A model generated the notes under the pieces. That model ran no database searches. It was given only the letters and a program-made list of their open reading frames with translations, and had not been told where the DNA came from. From Oidiodendron maius Zn (Eukaryota; Ascomycota; Leotiomycetes; Myxotrichaceae): a DNA stretch of 64,000 bases. The DNA is taken from assembly GCA_000827325.1 (NCBI GenBank), contig KN832873.1, positions 1,006,245 to 1,070,244 of the forward strand. Direction: 5' to 3'. Position numbers and translations under genes: made by a program. Positions 46,864 to 58,317 of the stretch are shown piece after piece. The first letter of the stretch is position 1, and each line of letters starts with the position of its first letter.

Positions 46864-48555
46864 TTAGAGTAGCTCTTCATTAGGATATGCCTTCAGGAGG
46901 ATCAGTTCCGCGATATTTTCAGCGCTGAAATGTGCAATATTCAGGAGGGGCGTAATGGAATTATCAACGCTATCTAACAACGTATCGACATTTGATCAGC
47001 CACCGCTTTCACCAGGAGCGACAATATTCGGAGATGTCTCCATGCTAGATTCTCGCTAACATCCCTGCTAATCATGATATCTAACTGTCCAGGAAGTGGT
47101 CTCCTTGCCGGGAACAAGCCTGTCTGGCTCAACTTGCCCACTGTTTCGTTGCATGGAAGTGGAATGCGTCATGCCATGCAATGGACTGTTGTCTGAAGAC
47201 TGAGACCCATCTTCTGTATTAGGGACGGCCCCTTGGCAAGTAAAAGAGAGACCATCTCCATTGAAAGGTATGGCACTTGCAGTCGATCTATCCTGTCATC
47301 ACGTGTCAGGAGAAAGCGGTGTATATATTGGCATTCGGACGCTTAAATGGTTCTCAACGATTTCGCTGGGATGACACTGAATCCTTCCAGTCATCCTCAC
47401 CGTGAACCATTCATATCCGTAGAGACTGTTTCCTTACCTGTATGTGTCCATCACTAATCTAAATTGGTCCAGCAAGTCCGTATATGTGGCATGAGACAAT
47501 GCACAATTACTTTTGGAATAATGACTGTAGTCCCTGAAGTGAAATGCTAGGTTAAGCAGGGCCCGTTCGATATCTGTGTCGCAATTCTTTAGGGCGTCTA
47601 TTGGATGCCTGTGCTGAAGACTGCGAATGTAAGACTGCATCATCGTACAGCTGGGGTCAAAACCAGCTTTCACGCTTTTCATGAGAATCTTATACTGAGT
47701 AGACTCGGTCTCCAGGAAGTCCCGCACCGTCTGATCAAAGTTGAATGATATTTTGTGGTCCAAGTCACGGTAGCATTGTTCTTCTGCTTTGAAATCCCCT
47801 CCTCCTCCCCCAAAAATTCCTGCACTGTTGTGTTTCCCTATTTGCCTTAGAGTCTTGCTGGGTCTTGGCGTGCTTCAATGTCGACCTCGTCATCTATGGC
47901 TAAAAAAGTAACTGTGCGATCGCTATCATCAGAGTCTTTATCTCATGACAAATTTCCTTGGCATTTCTAAGGTTGTGTTCATTTGAGCTTCAAAAATCGT
48001 GGAGACAACGCGTTATGTTGAAGAGTCAAGGCTATCAAACCGAGCAGACACATGAATTGCGTCGGCATCAATGGTTTGTCTAGAAATATTAGAATAAACC
48101 TGTAGATGAGAACAGTATAAAGAACATTATCGAGATTAACGCCGGAGTCTCTAGAGTTTGTCAGAGCATGGTGAGTCGATCTGATACAGCAGATATCTTT
48201 TAAGGCTGCGGAATTATCGCAGTTTATTTCTTTATGGCCATTTCTCTCATCGTCCTGTAGGTTTAAACTCTCCAGCCCTTCGACCAACTCGTCGGCGACA
48301 TTGGCCGACTGATCGCATACTGGTTTGAGGTTGTCCAAGGGACTTTTATGGTCCTCGTCTGAGGTTTTGATTCCATATAATTCATTCTGCCTATCAAGCT
48401 CGGGGAATGAGATTCACAAACTCGATCTCGTCGTATATTGCAAGCGAACCGGAGTGAGAGTGGCAGAGCTCCCTGGTATTGCCTAGCAGTCGGCCCGCAA
48501 ACTCAATAAATTGCATGATATTCCCGGCCAGAGACAGTGCGCTAAGGGGTTCATG
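46864..48555 (-). pseudogene. STAND (NLR-like) receptor relic, N-terminal domain and ankyrin tail without NACHT
   Basis: Three pieces of a fungal NACHT-ankyrin protein lie in the expected order on the minus strand. First (48555-48180) is the fungal STAND N-terminal domain: EPLSALSLAGNIMQFIEFAG, then after a one-base shift ELDRQNELYGIKTSDED and LKPVCDQSANVADELVEGLE. The position where relatives have the initiator Met is a His codon. Second (47763-47434) is the region that follows NACHT in these proteins: ISFNFDQTVRDFLETEST and ATYTDLLDQFRLVMD, ending at an intact GTAAGG donor. Third (46974-46864) is a single ankyrin-like unit, NSITPLLNIAHFSAENIAEL then ILLKAYPNEELL and a stop. Only about 400 nt lie between the first two pieces, so the roughly 170-residue NACHT ATPase is deleted. 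These receptors control heterokaryon incompatibility and other recognition responses. Confidence 0.68.
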
Positions 48556-48986
48556 GGGTCTAGGAACCACAGTAAATGAAGCTAAGTAAGATGTTGCGAG
48601 GCTACAACGGGGTACGTAAAATAGTATTGTCACTGGAGCAGTCAAGAATGCTCGACTGTCAGCTTCGGGACGGCGGCTTCAGGGGGCATAGGGAACAGTA
48701 ACGACTTGAAGCATGGGTATATAAGCATGGATATATGCTGAAAGTGAGTCAATCGGGCAGGGTGGCTTGGACTATTTACCAAATGGACCTCTCTTTATGC
48801 CCTCTCCTGAATCCAAATGCTTTCCATCCATATACAACGCACGACACCAAAAGCCATCTTGGAAATATGAAAGGCAAGGTTAGACTGCCGCCCAGGATTC
48901 GCACACCCTGACGCCCTGCCATGCTTGCGTGTCCCTTTATTCTCTCAGTCACAGGCTCCTGCTCTGCTCTGCTCGTCATTTCAACA
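48556..48986. other. Intergenic region
   Basis: It lies between the STAND relic and the sugar-transporter stop. No supported gene. Confidence 0.5.
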
Positions 48987-50857
48987 TCAAGCTATAATGC
49001 CATCCTTCTCATCATGATGCAGCCCACCGTGATGTTGCACACCTAATTCCTCCTCGTAGTGTTGGATGACACTGCCTTCGACCGTCTCCTGGAACACATC
49101 GATATTCGTACTGGCGAACTTCCGCGCACTCACCCCGCGCTCAAACAGCAGGTCTAGCTCCGCGAAGGACCGGCCCTGGGGCTCTGGAACGCGGTAGTAA
49201 GTATAGATGATGCACAGGAAGCAGATGCCGCCCCAGAAGAAACCAGCATAGTTGCTCCAGTTCCAAGCTGTGGGGTTGAGCATGTATGGCGTGAGCACGC
49301 TGCACACGATGCCGACAACATTGTATAAGTTGCGGCCCAGCACGACGGTCTTGATCTGCAGCCGGCGAGTCGAGAGTTCTGCAACCAAGGAGTAGCACAC
49401 CGTACCGACAGAGAGCTGGTAGAAGAGGGCCCAGACTAGCATGATGGAGCCCGTGGCCCGCGATGCGGCCTTCTTCTGCGACTCAGGGGCCAGGCCAATG
49501 AATCCGAGAACGAAGAGCATGGCGCAGAGACCGCAGAGGCCATAGAGATATAGTGCGCGTCGACCAATGCCCATGCTCATGAGGAACCAGGCACCGAAGA
49601 CTCCAACACAATTAATAGTGTATTGTCCGAGGGTGAAATCAATGGCCGTGCCCGGATCCAGGCCAGCTTGCTCCAGGAAGTACGTGCTGTACCCGGAAAA
49701 GGAATTTCCACTCAGATTCTGCATCGCCCACACCATGCAGACGATCTCGGTGCGGCGCCGGTCATGTCCCCGGAAGCAGTCCCAGTAGGTGACACCCTTG
49801 GTGATCTTGGCCTCGAGAGCGGTGGTATGCACCATCATGGAGATGGTCTCATCCGCGTCGAAATCCGTCTCTCTGTTCAGACTGGTCAAACGGAGGAGGG
49901 ACTTCTTTGCATCTTCCGTCCTGCCCTTTCGGACAAGCCACCAGGGAGACTCTGGCGCAAGGAAGATCCCGACCAGGAGAGGAAGGGGCCACATCCATTG
50001 CAGGCCGTACGGGATCTGGATGCACGTGAGTATTAAGGAGGGATATCTGACAAGTCACAGGATTCTTACTCTATATGCCCACTGATCGGTCCTCCCCAAC
50101 ATGGCTTTGATAACACCACTGCCAATGACCTGCCCCAGGCCCCAGCAGAAGTTGACATAAGTGGTCAAGTACCCTCTCAGTGCGACAGGGCACACTTCTG
50201 AGGCATAGGTGATGGTCAGAGTCTGAAAAACACCCCACGGGATACCACAGAGGATCTCTGCAACTTGGAGATCTACCACGGAGTGTGCGGTGAAGAAGAT
50301 GCCCACAAAACCGATGATCAATACCAGGCAGGTCATGACCGTGTAGCGGTAGCCGAAACGCTCAGATACCCAGCCATTGATGAACAGACCCAGGATCTCG
50401 CCGACATTGGCGCCGTTGCTGAGGCCGGACTGCCAGGGTGCGGAGATCTGGTATGTGCCGTCAGGGAGCTGAGTGCCATACTTCTTATTGAATTGGGGGA
50501 AGCCTGGATGCCATTAGCTATCATGAATTGAGGGACACAAGTACATGTACAAGTATACAGAGAGAGATATCACTAATCAGGTGAGCCTTCTCACTTACCG
50601 TAGAAGTTGCTCAACAGGCACAGGTCATAGCCCTCCATACAGATGCACGTCGAGATCAGCATGCTCCAGAACACGGCTTTCGGGTAGAGCCTGACGCCCT
50701 GCAGGAGGCTCATCTTCTGCTCCTTTGCCGTCGCCGACTTGGCGTGGTCGAAGATCTCATTGTGCGTCTTCTCCCTCACGATGTTGTCCTGCTCCTCCGC
50801 ATTCACGGTGGCGTTCTCAGAGGCAACGATGCCATCATTATGCACCTTGTCATCCAT
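48987..50857 (-). CDS. MFS sugar transporter, alpha-glucoside (MAL) permease type
   Basis: Proton symporter importing maltose-like alpha-glucosides or related sugars. Three exons (50599-50857, 50070-50503, 48987-50015) give 573 residues. Family motifs: EGYDLCLLSNFYGFPQFNKK in helix 1, GLFINGWVSERFGYRYT (loop 2-3), GIPWGVFQTLTITYASEVCP, and APESPWWLVRKGRTEDAKKS (the PESPRWL equivalent, with W for R). The C-terminal signature PEPQGRSFAELDLLFERGVS, followed by ARKFASTNIDVF, places it with yeast Mal61/Agt1-like permeases rather than hexose carriers. Introns are 95 and 54 nt. About twelve membrane segments are visible. No maltase or activator gene lies nearby, so this is not an obvious MAL locus. 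Precise substrate unknown. Confidence 0.92.
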
Positions 50858-51800
50858 GTCTGCCCTCTTTCAGGTCTTTTTTTATCTCCACAGGTACGAG
50901 TACGAGGCTTTCTCGATTACAGAACCACAAAACCAAACAGAGAATTGGATCCCATACACGGAAGGGTTTGGGGGGAAGTTGGAGATGTGGGGATCGGCGG
51001 ACTACTTATATGCTCACAGCTCCAAATGCAACATTAGCACCGGTGCTACTTCCTGTCAAATCCGGAGACATAGAATCACGTGTGCTGTGCAAAAACTCGA
51101 TTTCTATTGCGGGGAGAGAAATTCGGAGAAGAAAGTGAGAGTGGGGCATAATTGTCGGAAACGGAAAGATTGGCGAGCGGCATTTCCTTACGGCATTTGT
51201 CATTGGTGGAACGCCCCTGGCTGCCCCTTGACTAAGGACCACGCTCCTTCCATTCCGGGAAAATGCCACCCGTGACTTGTCACCTGACCACATTCCCCCG
51301 AGTTTTACCCCGCGGCCGGGAATTTATACCATCTAGATGCCTCGTCCGGGGGTTTATTCCCTCTACGGCGACGCGCAGAGTCTGAGAGGCTGCTTATTTC
51401 TCATGCCATGGTCTTGATGCCGTCTGTTACTAATAGGAAGGGTTCTACTCGCTGCTTGGGCGGTTCATTACGGATATTGAAGGAAGTTTATGTCTGTATT
51501 CTGTACGTCTTTATGTGGTGTCATGGATACAATTTCCCATTTCCCCAGACTCCGTTTGCGGTAGACCATGATATTCCCTGCAATCCCGCCCCCAAGAGTC
51601 AAGTAGAGAAGCGCCGCGTCAAATCTCCGCATTTAGGAGCTGTCAAAAGCCGTAGCGAAACTCCATGAATAGTGGACCTCTGCAGGAGGGCCTAATGAAT
51701 AACGGCCCATAGATATAAGCCCAATCAAATATGAAATCCCATAAACGCTGTTGTCCTTCTGCCGTTCGTACACAAAATAGCCTGACCCCGGCCCCCACGC
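50858..51800. other. Upstream region of the sugar transporter
   Basis: About 940 bp containing the transporter promoter, then the 3' side of the Sds3-like gene. Carbon regulators such as CreA are plausible but no site was assigned. Frames on the plus strand at 50725-51275 are antisense shadows. Confidence 0.5.
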
Positions 51801-53666
51801 CTAAGTAGCAGCGGCCACGGGCTTGCGCTTACGCCCACGACTCGAGGTCTCTTCTCCCGTCAGTTGACGAGACATAGGCGAGCCTCCGAGATGGCTGTTG
51901 GCTCGTGACATCATCTCTCCGCCAGGAGTAGGCACCTCGCCTCGCACATTGCTCTCGCGGAGGGTCGCGCGGATCCCGCTCTCCAAAAGGTGTTTGTCCT
52001 CCGACCTGACAAAGTAGTGGTACTTGCGTGGGGCGCTCGCCGCCTCCAAAAGGTTGCGGCCGCCATTCTCTAGGTCTAGGTTGCGGCCAAAGCCCTTGCG
52101 ATCGTTATAGAGTCGGGCCTGTCGTATGAGCTCAATCTCCGCTGCTGCATCGTCTGCCGAGAGGCCCTGTACACCGTTGGCGCCTTCGCCCTTAATGTAT
52201 CCCTTCTGCATCACACTGGCTAGAGGAGGAGGCAGCTTCGGGACCTGCTTGGTCAGAGCGGCCATGTTTCCGGGGTAATTGAGGTCGGTGATGGCGTCGA
52301 TACCCAGGCCGGTGATAAAATTGCCGGCAACGTTCGCTGCTCGCGTGCTGCGAGTTGCATGCGAGTACTGGCGCTCCATACCAGCACCAGACGGTACGGA
52401 TTCATCGTCATCTTCGCCTTCGTTTTCACCGGCCGCGCCATCGGGGTCAGTGCTGCCGTCAGATCTGTCATTCGGTGCAGCATAGATATCGTCGTTGAAG
52501 GGGTGGTGGCGTTGCATATGTGTGTGCGCGGCTAGAGCCGCCGTATTGTAGGTCATTGAGAGCTCCTTCTCAGTGAACAGCTTGTCGATGCTAAAAACAG
52601 CACCAGCCTGCTGGGCCGCCATGCGCTGCTTTTCGGAGAACCAGAGGGGAGTGCTATTGTCATTGTCAAGGCGTGGGCGGGTCGGTGCAGGAGACTCATC
52701 GCTGTCTGCAGCCTTGCGCTTCCGCTTGTTGCCATCCGCGAAGCTGGAGAGGTCATCTGGGTCACGGCGCCCTCTGGTCGCTCGCTTCCCGTGTACACCC
52801 GGGCTGGAAGGATTCGTGAGGCCGAATTGGTTGGGATGGAGGAGGAGGGCGTTACTATCAGAGATTTCCAGTGAATCCTTGTCCTTTGAAAGCCGGTTCT
52901 TCTTGCTCGTAATGCTGTTGATCAATCGGTCTCTCAGCGTGCTGGCCAGCGCACGATGCTCGCCCGCAGCCAACTTCATCCGGTACGTATGGGCGGCATT
53001 GAGTTCGTTCATCTTAACTTCATGCTCCCTCTGCAGAACAGTTAGATAGATGTCGCCAAATATAGGATCGCCACCTACCTTGTGCATGGTCAGAGCCGCG
53101 TCCCTCTCTTCGATCGCATCGTTGATCTCTTTGGCAAACGCGGCATATAGCTTTCCAGCTCGGGGAGGTGGATTAGCAGCGGCTGTCTTCCGAAGGGCCT
53201 TGACGTTCCCCTCCACGAGAGCCTCGATGGAACCCGGGCTGCTTGGGAGCGGTTCTTTTCCGAGGGCGTCCGCTTCCATAATGAGGTTCATGTCAATCTG
53301 AAGCGCCTGTAGCTGTTCGCGGTAGTGTATATCTCGATTCTGCGAGAAATGTCGAGTAATCTCCTCCAGACGGTCTGCGAGAAGCGTGCGACGTTTGTCT
53401 CGTTTGGATAGCTGCTGTGGAGGAGAGTTTGTGTGGTGCCTCTCCATTTTGTAGGAAGCCCCCAGAACGGGTGACAGCTGAGGCGATGGACTCATGGCCA
53501 TTGTCGCTTTCGCAGACGGCTTATTGTCATCAAGAGGATAGCGACTCACCAACCGATTGAGGAAGGCGTGCCTCCTATTGTTGTCGTCGTTAATATTGTT
53601 GGTGGTGCGGCGTGAGTGAATGAAAGCCCGGCTGAATTGCGATGCGCTTTCCTTTCGTTCCCACAT
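51801..53666 (-). CDS. Sds3/Dep1-like subunit of the Rpd3L histone deacetylase complex
   Basis: Predicted scaffold subunit linking the deacetylase to the Sin3 co-repressor. One exon, 621 residues. The Sds3-like domain begins at about residue 87: KRDKRRTLLADRLEEITRHF, then SQNRDIHYREQLQALQIDMN and LIMEADALGKEPLPSSPGSI. A helical stretch follows (KEINDAIEERDAALTMHKVG and VLQREHEVKMNELNAAHTYR). The middle is basic (NKRKRKAADSDE) and likely nuclear. The C-terminal half is partly conserved (FGRNLDLENGGRNLLEAASA, KYHYFVRSEDKHLLESGI). ATG 53666 (MWERKESASQF) is first in frame; ATGs near residues 56-58 are alternatives. Whether it corresponds to Sds3 or Dep1 cannot be settled by eye. Confidence 0.78.
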   Translation of the reverse strand: MWERKESASQFSRAFIHSRRTTNNINDDNNRRHAFLNRLVSRYPLDDNKPSAKATMAMSPSPQLSPVLGASYKMERHHTNSPPQQLSKRDKRRTLLADRLEEITRHFSQNRDIHYREQLQALQIDMNLIMEADALGKEPLPSSPGSIEALVEGNVKALRKTAAANPPPRAGKLYAAFAKEINDAIEERDAALTMHKVGGDPIFGDIYLTVLQREHEVKMNELNAAHTYRMKLAAGEHRALASTLRDRLINSITSKKNRLSKDKDSLEISDSNALLLHPNQFGLTNPSSPGVHGKRATRGRRDPDDLSSFADGNKRKRKAADSDESPAPTRPRLDNDNSTPLWFSEKQRMAAQQAGAVFSIDKLFTEKELSMTYNTAALAAHTHMQRHHPFNDDIYAAPNDRSDGSTDPDGAAGENEGEDDDESVPSGAGMERQYSHATRSTRAANVAGNFITGLGIDAITDLNYPGNMAALTKQVPKLPPPLASVMQKGYIKGEGANGVQGLSADDAAAEIELIRQARLYNDRKGFGRNLDLENGGRNLLEAASAPRKYHYFVRSEDKHLLESGIRATLRESNVRGEVPTPGGEMMSRANSHLGGSPMSRQLTGEETSSRGRKRKPVAAAT

Positions 53667-54072
53667 GATTGCGGCTTTCTTGGCGCGCCCGCCAAAGAGA
53701 GTTAAGCTCAGCCTGGCCGCTAGCCCAGGAGCCGACGTTATCTCATTGGCCTGTCAGCTTTCAGCCGCGTCACGTGATTGGATTCCTCAAAAACCTTCGA
53801 TCTCAGCCTAGTTTGTTTGGTAAAACTGAGTTAAACTACCTTGGGCATATCACAGATGAGAGTACGTATGCTTATGCAGATGTATTATGTCTATCCGTGC
53901 TGGGACTACATATCCATGTGTTTTGGTCCAGAGCACCATTACAGGGTCGGCCAATGCCAGTGTCATGTCTAGAACCCAAACGCCCAGTGCTGACCTTATT
54001 TCATTGCCCCATTTTCGCAAGCGCCTTCCCAGGCCATTAATTCGCGATTCTATGTATGATCGTCACACTTTC
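53667..54072. other. Intergenic, tandem promoter of the Sds3-like gene
   Basis: It lies between the stop of the PARP-UBC gene (54073) and the start of the Sds3-like gene (53666), both on the minus strand. Nothing else recognised. Confidence 0.5.
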
Positions 54073-57000
54073 TTAAGATGCATTCGACCCAGCAGCTGGC
54101 ACCAGTGCAAAATCCCTGAAGTCTTTCGGGACCTCCCATCCATGTGCTTGGCAAGCTCGGATGTACGCTTCTACAGCTTCGCCCGTTCCATAACTTGAAC
54201 TCGCACCCTTAGCAGTACTCTCGAGGCGAGCAGGATTGGGCTCCAGGTTCATGATGGCCATACGAACTTGAAGAAGAACGCTCTCAATAGAAGAAACCGC
54301 GCTCCAACCACTATTGGTGAGCAGTTCCATGCACAGAGCACCGCCTCCTGTGACATGTCCGCCTCCACCTCTTATGAATGGGAGAAAGCGAGGCCTAATG
54401 ACTCGTACGAAGGGGGGGCTATGGGGATAGTCCTTGCCGAACCTGATTTCGAGCACAATACTCGTCAAACCGGCTTTCTTCATATCTTGCGCGAGGGGCA
54501 GAGAAGGCTCGAAGGAGTGAAGCTCCACAATCCATTGGTAGACGTTTGAAATCATCCCCGGATCAATATACCATCCAAGTTCATGTAGCGGTGTCGAAAG
54601 CTGGACTTTTAAAATGGACTGTAGTTCCTTACTGAGCCGCATGGTCGCCGATGGGGTTGCGTATGATGGAGCTTGCAATATCGGCAGCTTTGATTGGTCA
54701 AGAGAGCCAGGTCTAAAATCGGTCTTTGGTCCTGTTACTGTCTTTTTGGAGGTCCTATGTGCAATTAGTAGAAGCATAGGATGACATACCACGCAAATTT
54801 GGACTGCAATCGAGCAAAGAGCGTTGGTAAGGATGATACTAACAGCATGACTAGACCATCCTTCTTCCACTTGACCTTCGCAGACGTCGAGTCATCCTCG
54901 GAAAAGAGAAAGTTAATGTCCTCAGGGTCTTCGTCGTCACTAATGGCTGTTTGCAAAAGGTCCAATGTATCATTCGATGACGTGTGTTTACGTCTCTTGT
55001 TTGACTTTCTCGACTTGCCCGACTTCTCAGTCGCACGGGTTCGAAATGCCCTGGAAACTGACATGGCACTCTCCGGGATGCCAATGGGTTTTTTCAGCAT
55101 ACTTTTTGCAGTGTAGTTTGGATCCTGCTCTATCTCGATGATTGAAGGAGAATTCGTCAAAGAGCTCGTGTTGCTGCTAGATGTCAGATGTTATCATGAA
55201 CTGTGCGTGGGAGATGTCTAATTGCAAATTCCATCTCGCGGTAGATATTTTCAACGGATTCGACACACATTGTAATTAATAGGATATTCTTACCTGATAT
55301 CTAATCTAGCACGGGGCTGAGCGGGCTGGGTAGAGGCAGTTTGCACTAATAAGTATCTGCACTGAATCCAGTCGACATATTGAACAACAAGATATGGCGT
55401 ATGACTTAAATATTTCGATGGACAGTTGACAATTTCATTCAGACTCATCATTGCGCCGATCTTAAGATCAGATTGAGGCCAGTAAACCTGAAATTAATAA
55501 ACATTAACGATAATGTAATAGATAAAGCACAAGGGGGACCTACCGGTGTGGAGCCTGCATAACCAGAAGAGACGTTTTGTTCCAATGCATGGTACACCCC
55601 GTGTCCAAACGCTCTGCCGTGCAGGGTCTCCTTAAAGTCCAGACCATGGCGTATAATACTATGCCAGTTCGGAACAGGGCTTCCATGAAACGCAAATAAC
55701 GTTGGATAGATCTCGTTCAGATTTGATTGCTCCTCCTTAAGGGATTTCAGAAATCGCTGCTCTTTATCGGGTGCTCCTTGGGCAAAGCGAAACTGTACCC
55801 AGTCCGTGGGCACGTTGGAGCATTTCTCATTCGGTCGAATAGAAGACTCGTTGTCTTCTTGGCCTGGACATTTTTCAACTTGCACAATGCAAGAGCGATT
55901 AGAGGCGATGATCCACCGAAGCAATCCCAGTGCGGCCGGGGTAATACGCTCTTTCCAGCGTCGTAGGTCGGGCTCCGTGACTCGACTTTGTTGAACGAGA
56001 TATTCTCGTATTTCCTTGATAGAGGGTAGTGTATCTAGTAGTAGGATTATGGCCTCAGCTTTCATATGATTGTCCATATCATCAAAATTCTGATCATAAA
56101 CTGCCAGCTTTGCGGCGAGGAGAGTATTAGGTGCCGGGGTCGTTGCTGGCGTGAAAGGAGATTCTGTTCCAGTAATTAAAGCGGAGTTCTGAGAATATAC
56201 TGCATTGCCCCCCGCATGACGAGTCAACCCACACTCTGATAGCTTCACGGTGGGATAGAGTGAAACGTCCATGACGCGATGATGCATTTGCTGATAGCCT
56301 AGATCAAAATTAGCGACGGCAGATATCAGATTGTAATAGTCTAGGAACATATAAATTTACCTAATGGCGTTACAACGACCCAATCTCCATTTCGAAGTGA
56401 GCACGGCTGGTCATCTTTAACGATGATTTCCTTGCGAGCCAGATCATATTTTACATCAAGCGCATCAAAGTTAAATCCTGGTCTTGACGCCGAACGCATA
56501 CTCCCTCTCGCAAGCAATTTGCCTGCTTCTAGGTGAGACATAGCAGCCGGTGGGCTGACAGTAGGAGCAATGCTTTGCCCATGTGGCGCCACAGGATTTG
56601 TGATAGGTCCCGTGGGAGGAGGAATCAAAAGACACATGCCGGTAGGGTATTCGCGTATTCTCTGGGCCTGGATTGAGATGTTAGCGTATGTCTAGGAGAT
56701 AATGATGAATATTTTGTCAACTTTAATGTCCGAACTTACTTTTGCTGCAGCATAACAAAGGCTTACAAGAAGGTCAACAACAAAGGGTTGAGTTATGATC
56801 TCATGCTCTAGGCTAGGACCGAATCCGAGAGACATGTATTGATAGAGACAGAGAGGATTGCTGCAGACGTAAGGCTTTAAGGCTTCGAAGTCCCCCGGAA
56901 GGCTATCATGGCAGACGAGGCAGAACTCAGTACAACGAAGTAAATATCGCATGGCGAATTGGGTGGCAACAAGAGGAAAGGAAACGCCTATGCCCATTGA

Positions 57001-58317
57001 GTCCGCCTGATGGTCACCCTTCATAAAATCTGGCAAGGAGCCTTGCGTTAGAGGCTTCTCCTTGTAGTACTCTGCAGTAAAGACGAAGCCTGTATCGTAG
57101 GGCCGGCCTTGGTGGTTTTTATAGAAGAGCTTAGCGCCGTCCCACCCAATACTCGCACTGCTTCTAATCTTGACAAGGGAGATAAGTGCATCGTTGAGAA
57201 ATCCATTTAACGAGCTGCTGATGAATAAGCTGCTGAAACGCGATGCCTCGTCGAACTTTGGTCCTTCTGAATTATTTTCTTTTTTGCCTGTCTCTGCAAA
57301 TGCTGCCAGGGCCTCAGCTGGAGATGGCTTATACCTTGAGCAAATTCCAATGCGAAAGGAGATATCAAGTGATTTGGCTGGCTCCAATATTATCGCCTCA
57401 AATGACTTATACCCCGATAAATAGCGTATGAGGAGGACTATGTGCTGATGCAGATCAAGATCCCAAGCTTGGAGAGCCTCATTCGATAATCCGAGCTTTG
57501 AAACTTGTATTGAGATACTAAGCATGCTTGTCTGTGACTCGGCCTTTAAACCGCGCAGAATACCCAATTTGAAGCCTGCAAACTTGGCAGAACGAAGATC
57601 CGATCTAATTCGCTTGTTCAATTTTGCTGCAGCCTCAACACCTATGACGCGATTTGAAGCTGCAGACCAGTCTGCCTCAAGTGATTTGAAATCTTCCTCT
57701 TCAGAAAGAAAAGCTGGGTCATCATATTGGTCATATTCATCCTCATCTGAGTCGAAATTACCATCTCCTTCATCATTGGTCATGTCCAATTCAGAGCTAT
57801 CGTCAATATTAAAAGGATGGGACGAAGTCCCGGTTGCAAGAACTTTCTGGAGTCGCTCAGCAACGCTCTCAATGAGATCGGAAACTTCCTTCCCGGTGGA
57901 GTTGCGACCAGCTGCCTCCAAAATACCATTGACACCATCCGGGACCTCGGGAGATTGCGCGAATATCATGAATGTATTCTCTGAAGGATAGCCCGAAACA
58001 TCTGGTTTGAGTTAGTAGACACCCTAAGCAAACGCGAAAGATGTATATGACTAGCACATCTTTCAAATTGTACAATGATATTCTCGTTACGATCTTCCAG
58101 CAGGGTAGTGCAAAAGTGAACTTTATAGCATATATGAGGCTAGGGAAAAATAATACGTACCAAGAGCAAGCATCCCGATGTCGATCAGGGGTCCTGAGGG
58201 AGGTGCAAACACGAAGGCGACATCGCCATCATCGTCCCCTTTGCGTACTGAAACCACATTTGGAATTGGCTTCTTGGACGCTGCTGCAACATCATTATTG
58301 AAGGCCTTTCGTGGCAT
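54073..58317 (-). CDS. PARP-UBC fusion: PARP6/8-like ADP-ribosyltransferase with UBE2Q-like E2 domain
   Basis: Seven exons (58161-58317, 56740-58001, 56361-56667, 55544-56298, 55294-55487, 54844-55176, 54073-54754) join to 1229 residues with correct phase at every junction. Residues about 119-158 are acidic. Residues 413-440 hold a Cys module (CLVCHDSLPGDFEALKPYVC, then CLYQYMSLGFGPSLEHEI) known from animal PARP6/8. The PARP fold follows with FAFHGSPVPNWHSIIRHGL (His780), GRAFGHGVYHAL (Tyr811) and DWIQCRYLLVQT. By hand alignment the Glu of PARP1 is replaced, which suggests mono- rather than poly-ADP-ribosylation. The C-terminal 200 residues form a UBE2Q-like E2: GWYIDPGMISNVYQWIVELH, IRFGKDYPHSPPFVRVIRPR and GGGALCMELLTNSGWSAVSS with catalytic Cys1144. 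It probably modifies proteins with ADP-ribose and ubiquitin; targets are unknown. Confidence 0.9.

Noticed and set aside
50725-51275. Plus frames overlapping the start of the sugar transporter
   Set aside because: Antisense to the transporter's first exon and promoter; shadows.
54755-54843. Two very short introns (36 and 35 nt) with a 14 nt exon in the PARP-UBC gene
   Set aside because: Both are below the size of every other intron here. A single 89 nt intron from GTTAGT to CATAG with branch point CTACTAAT gives correct phase.
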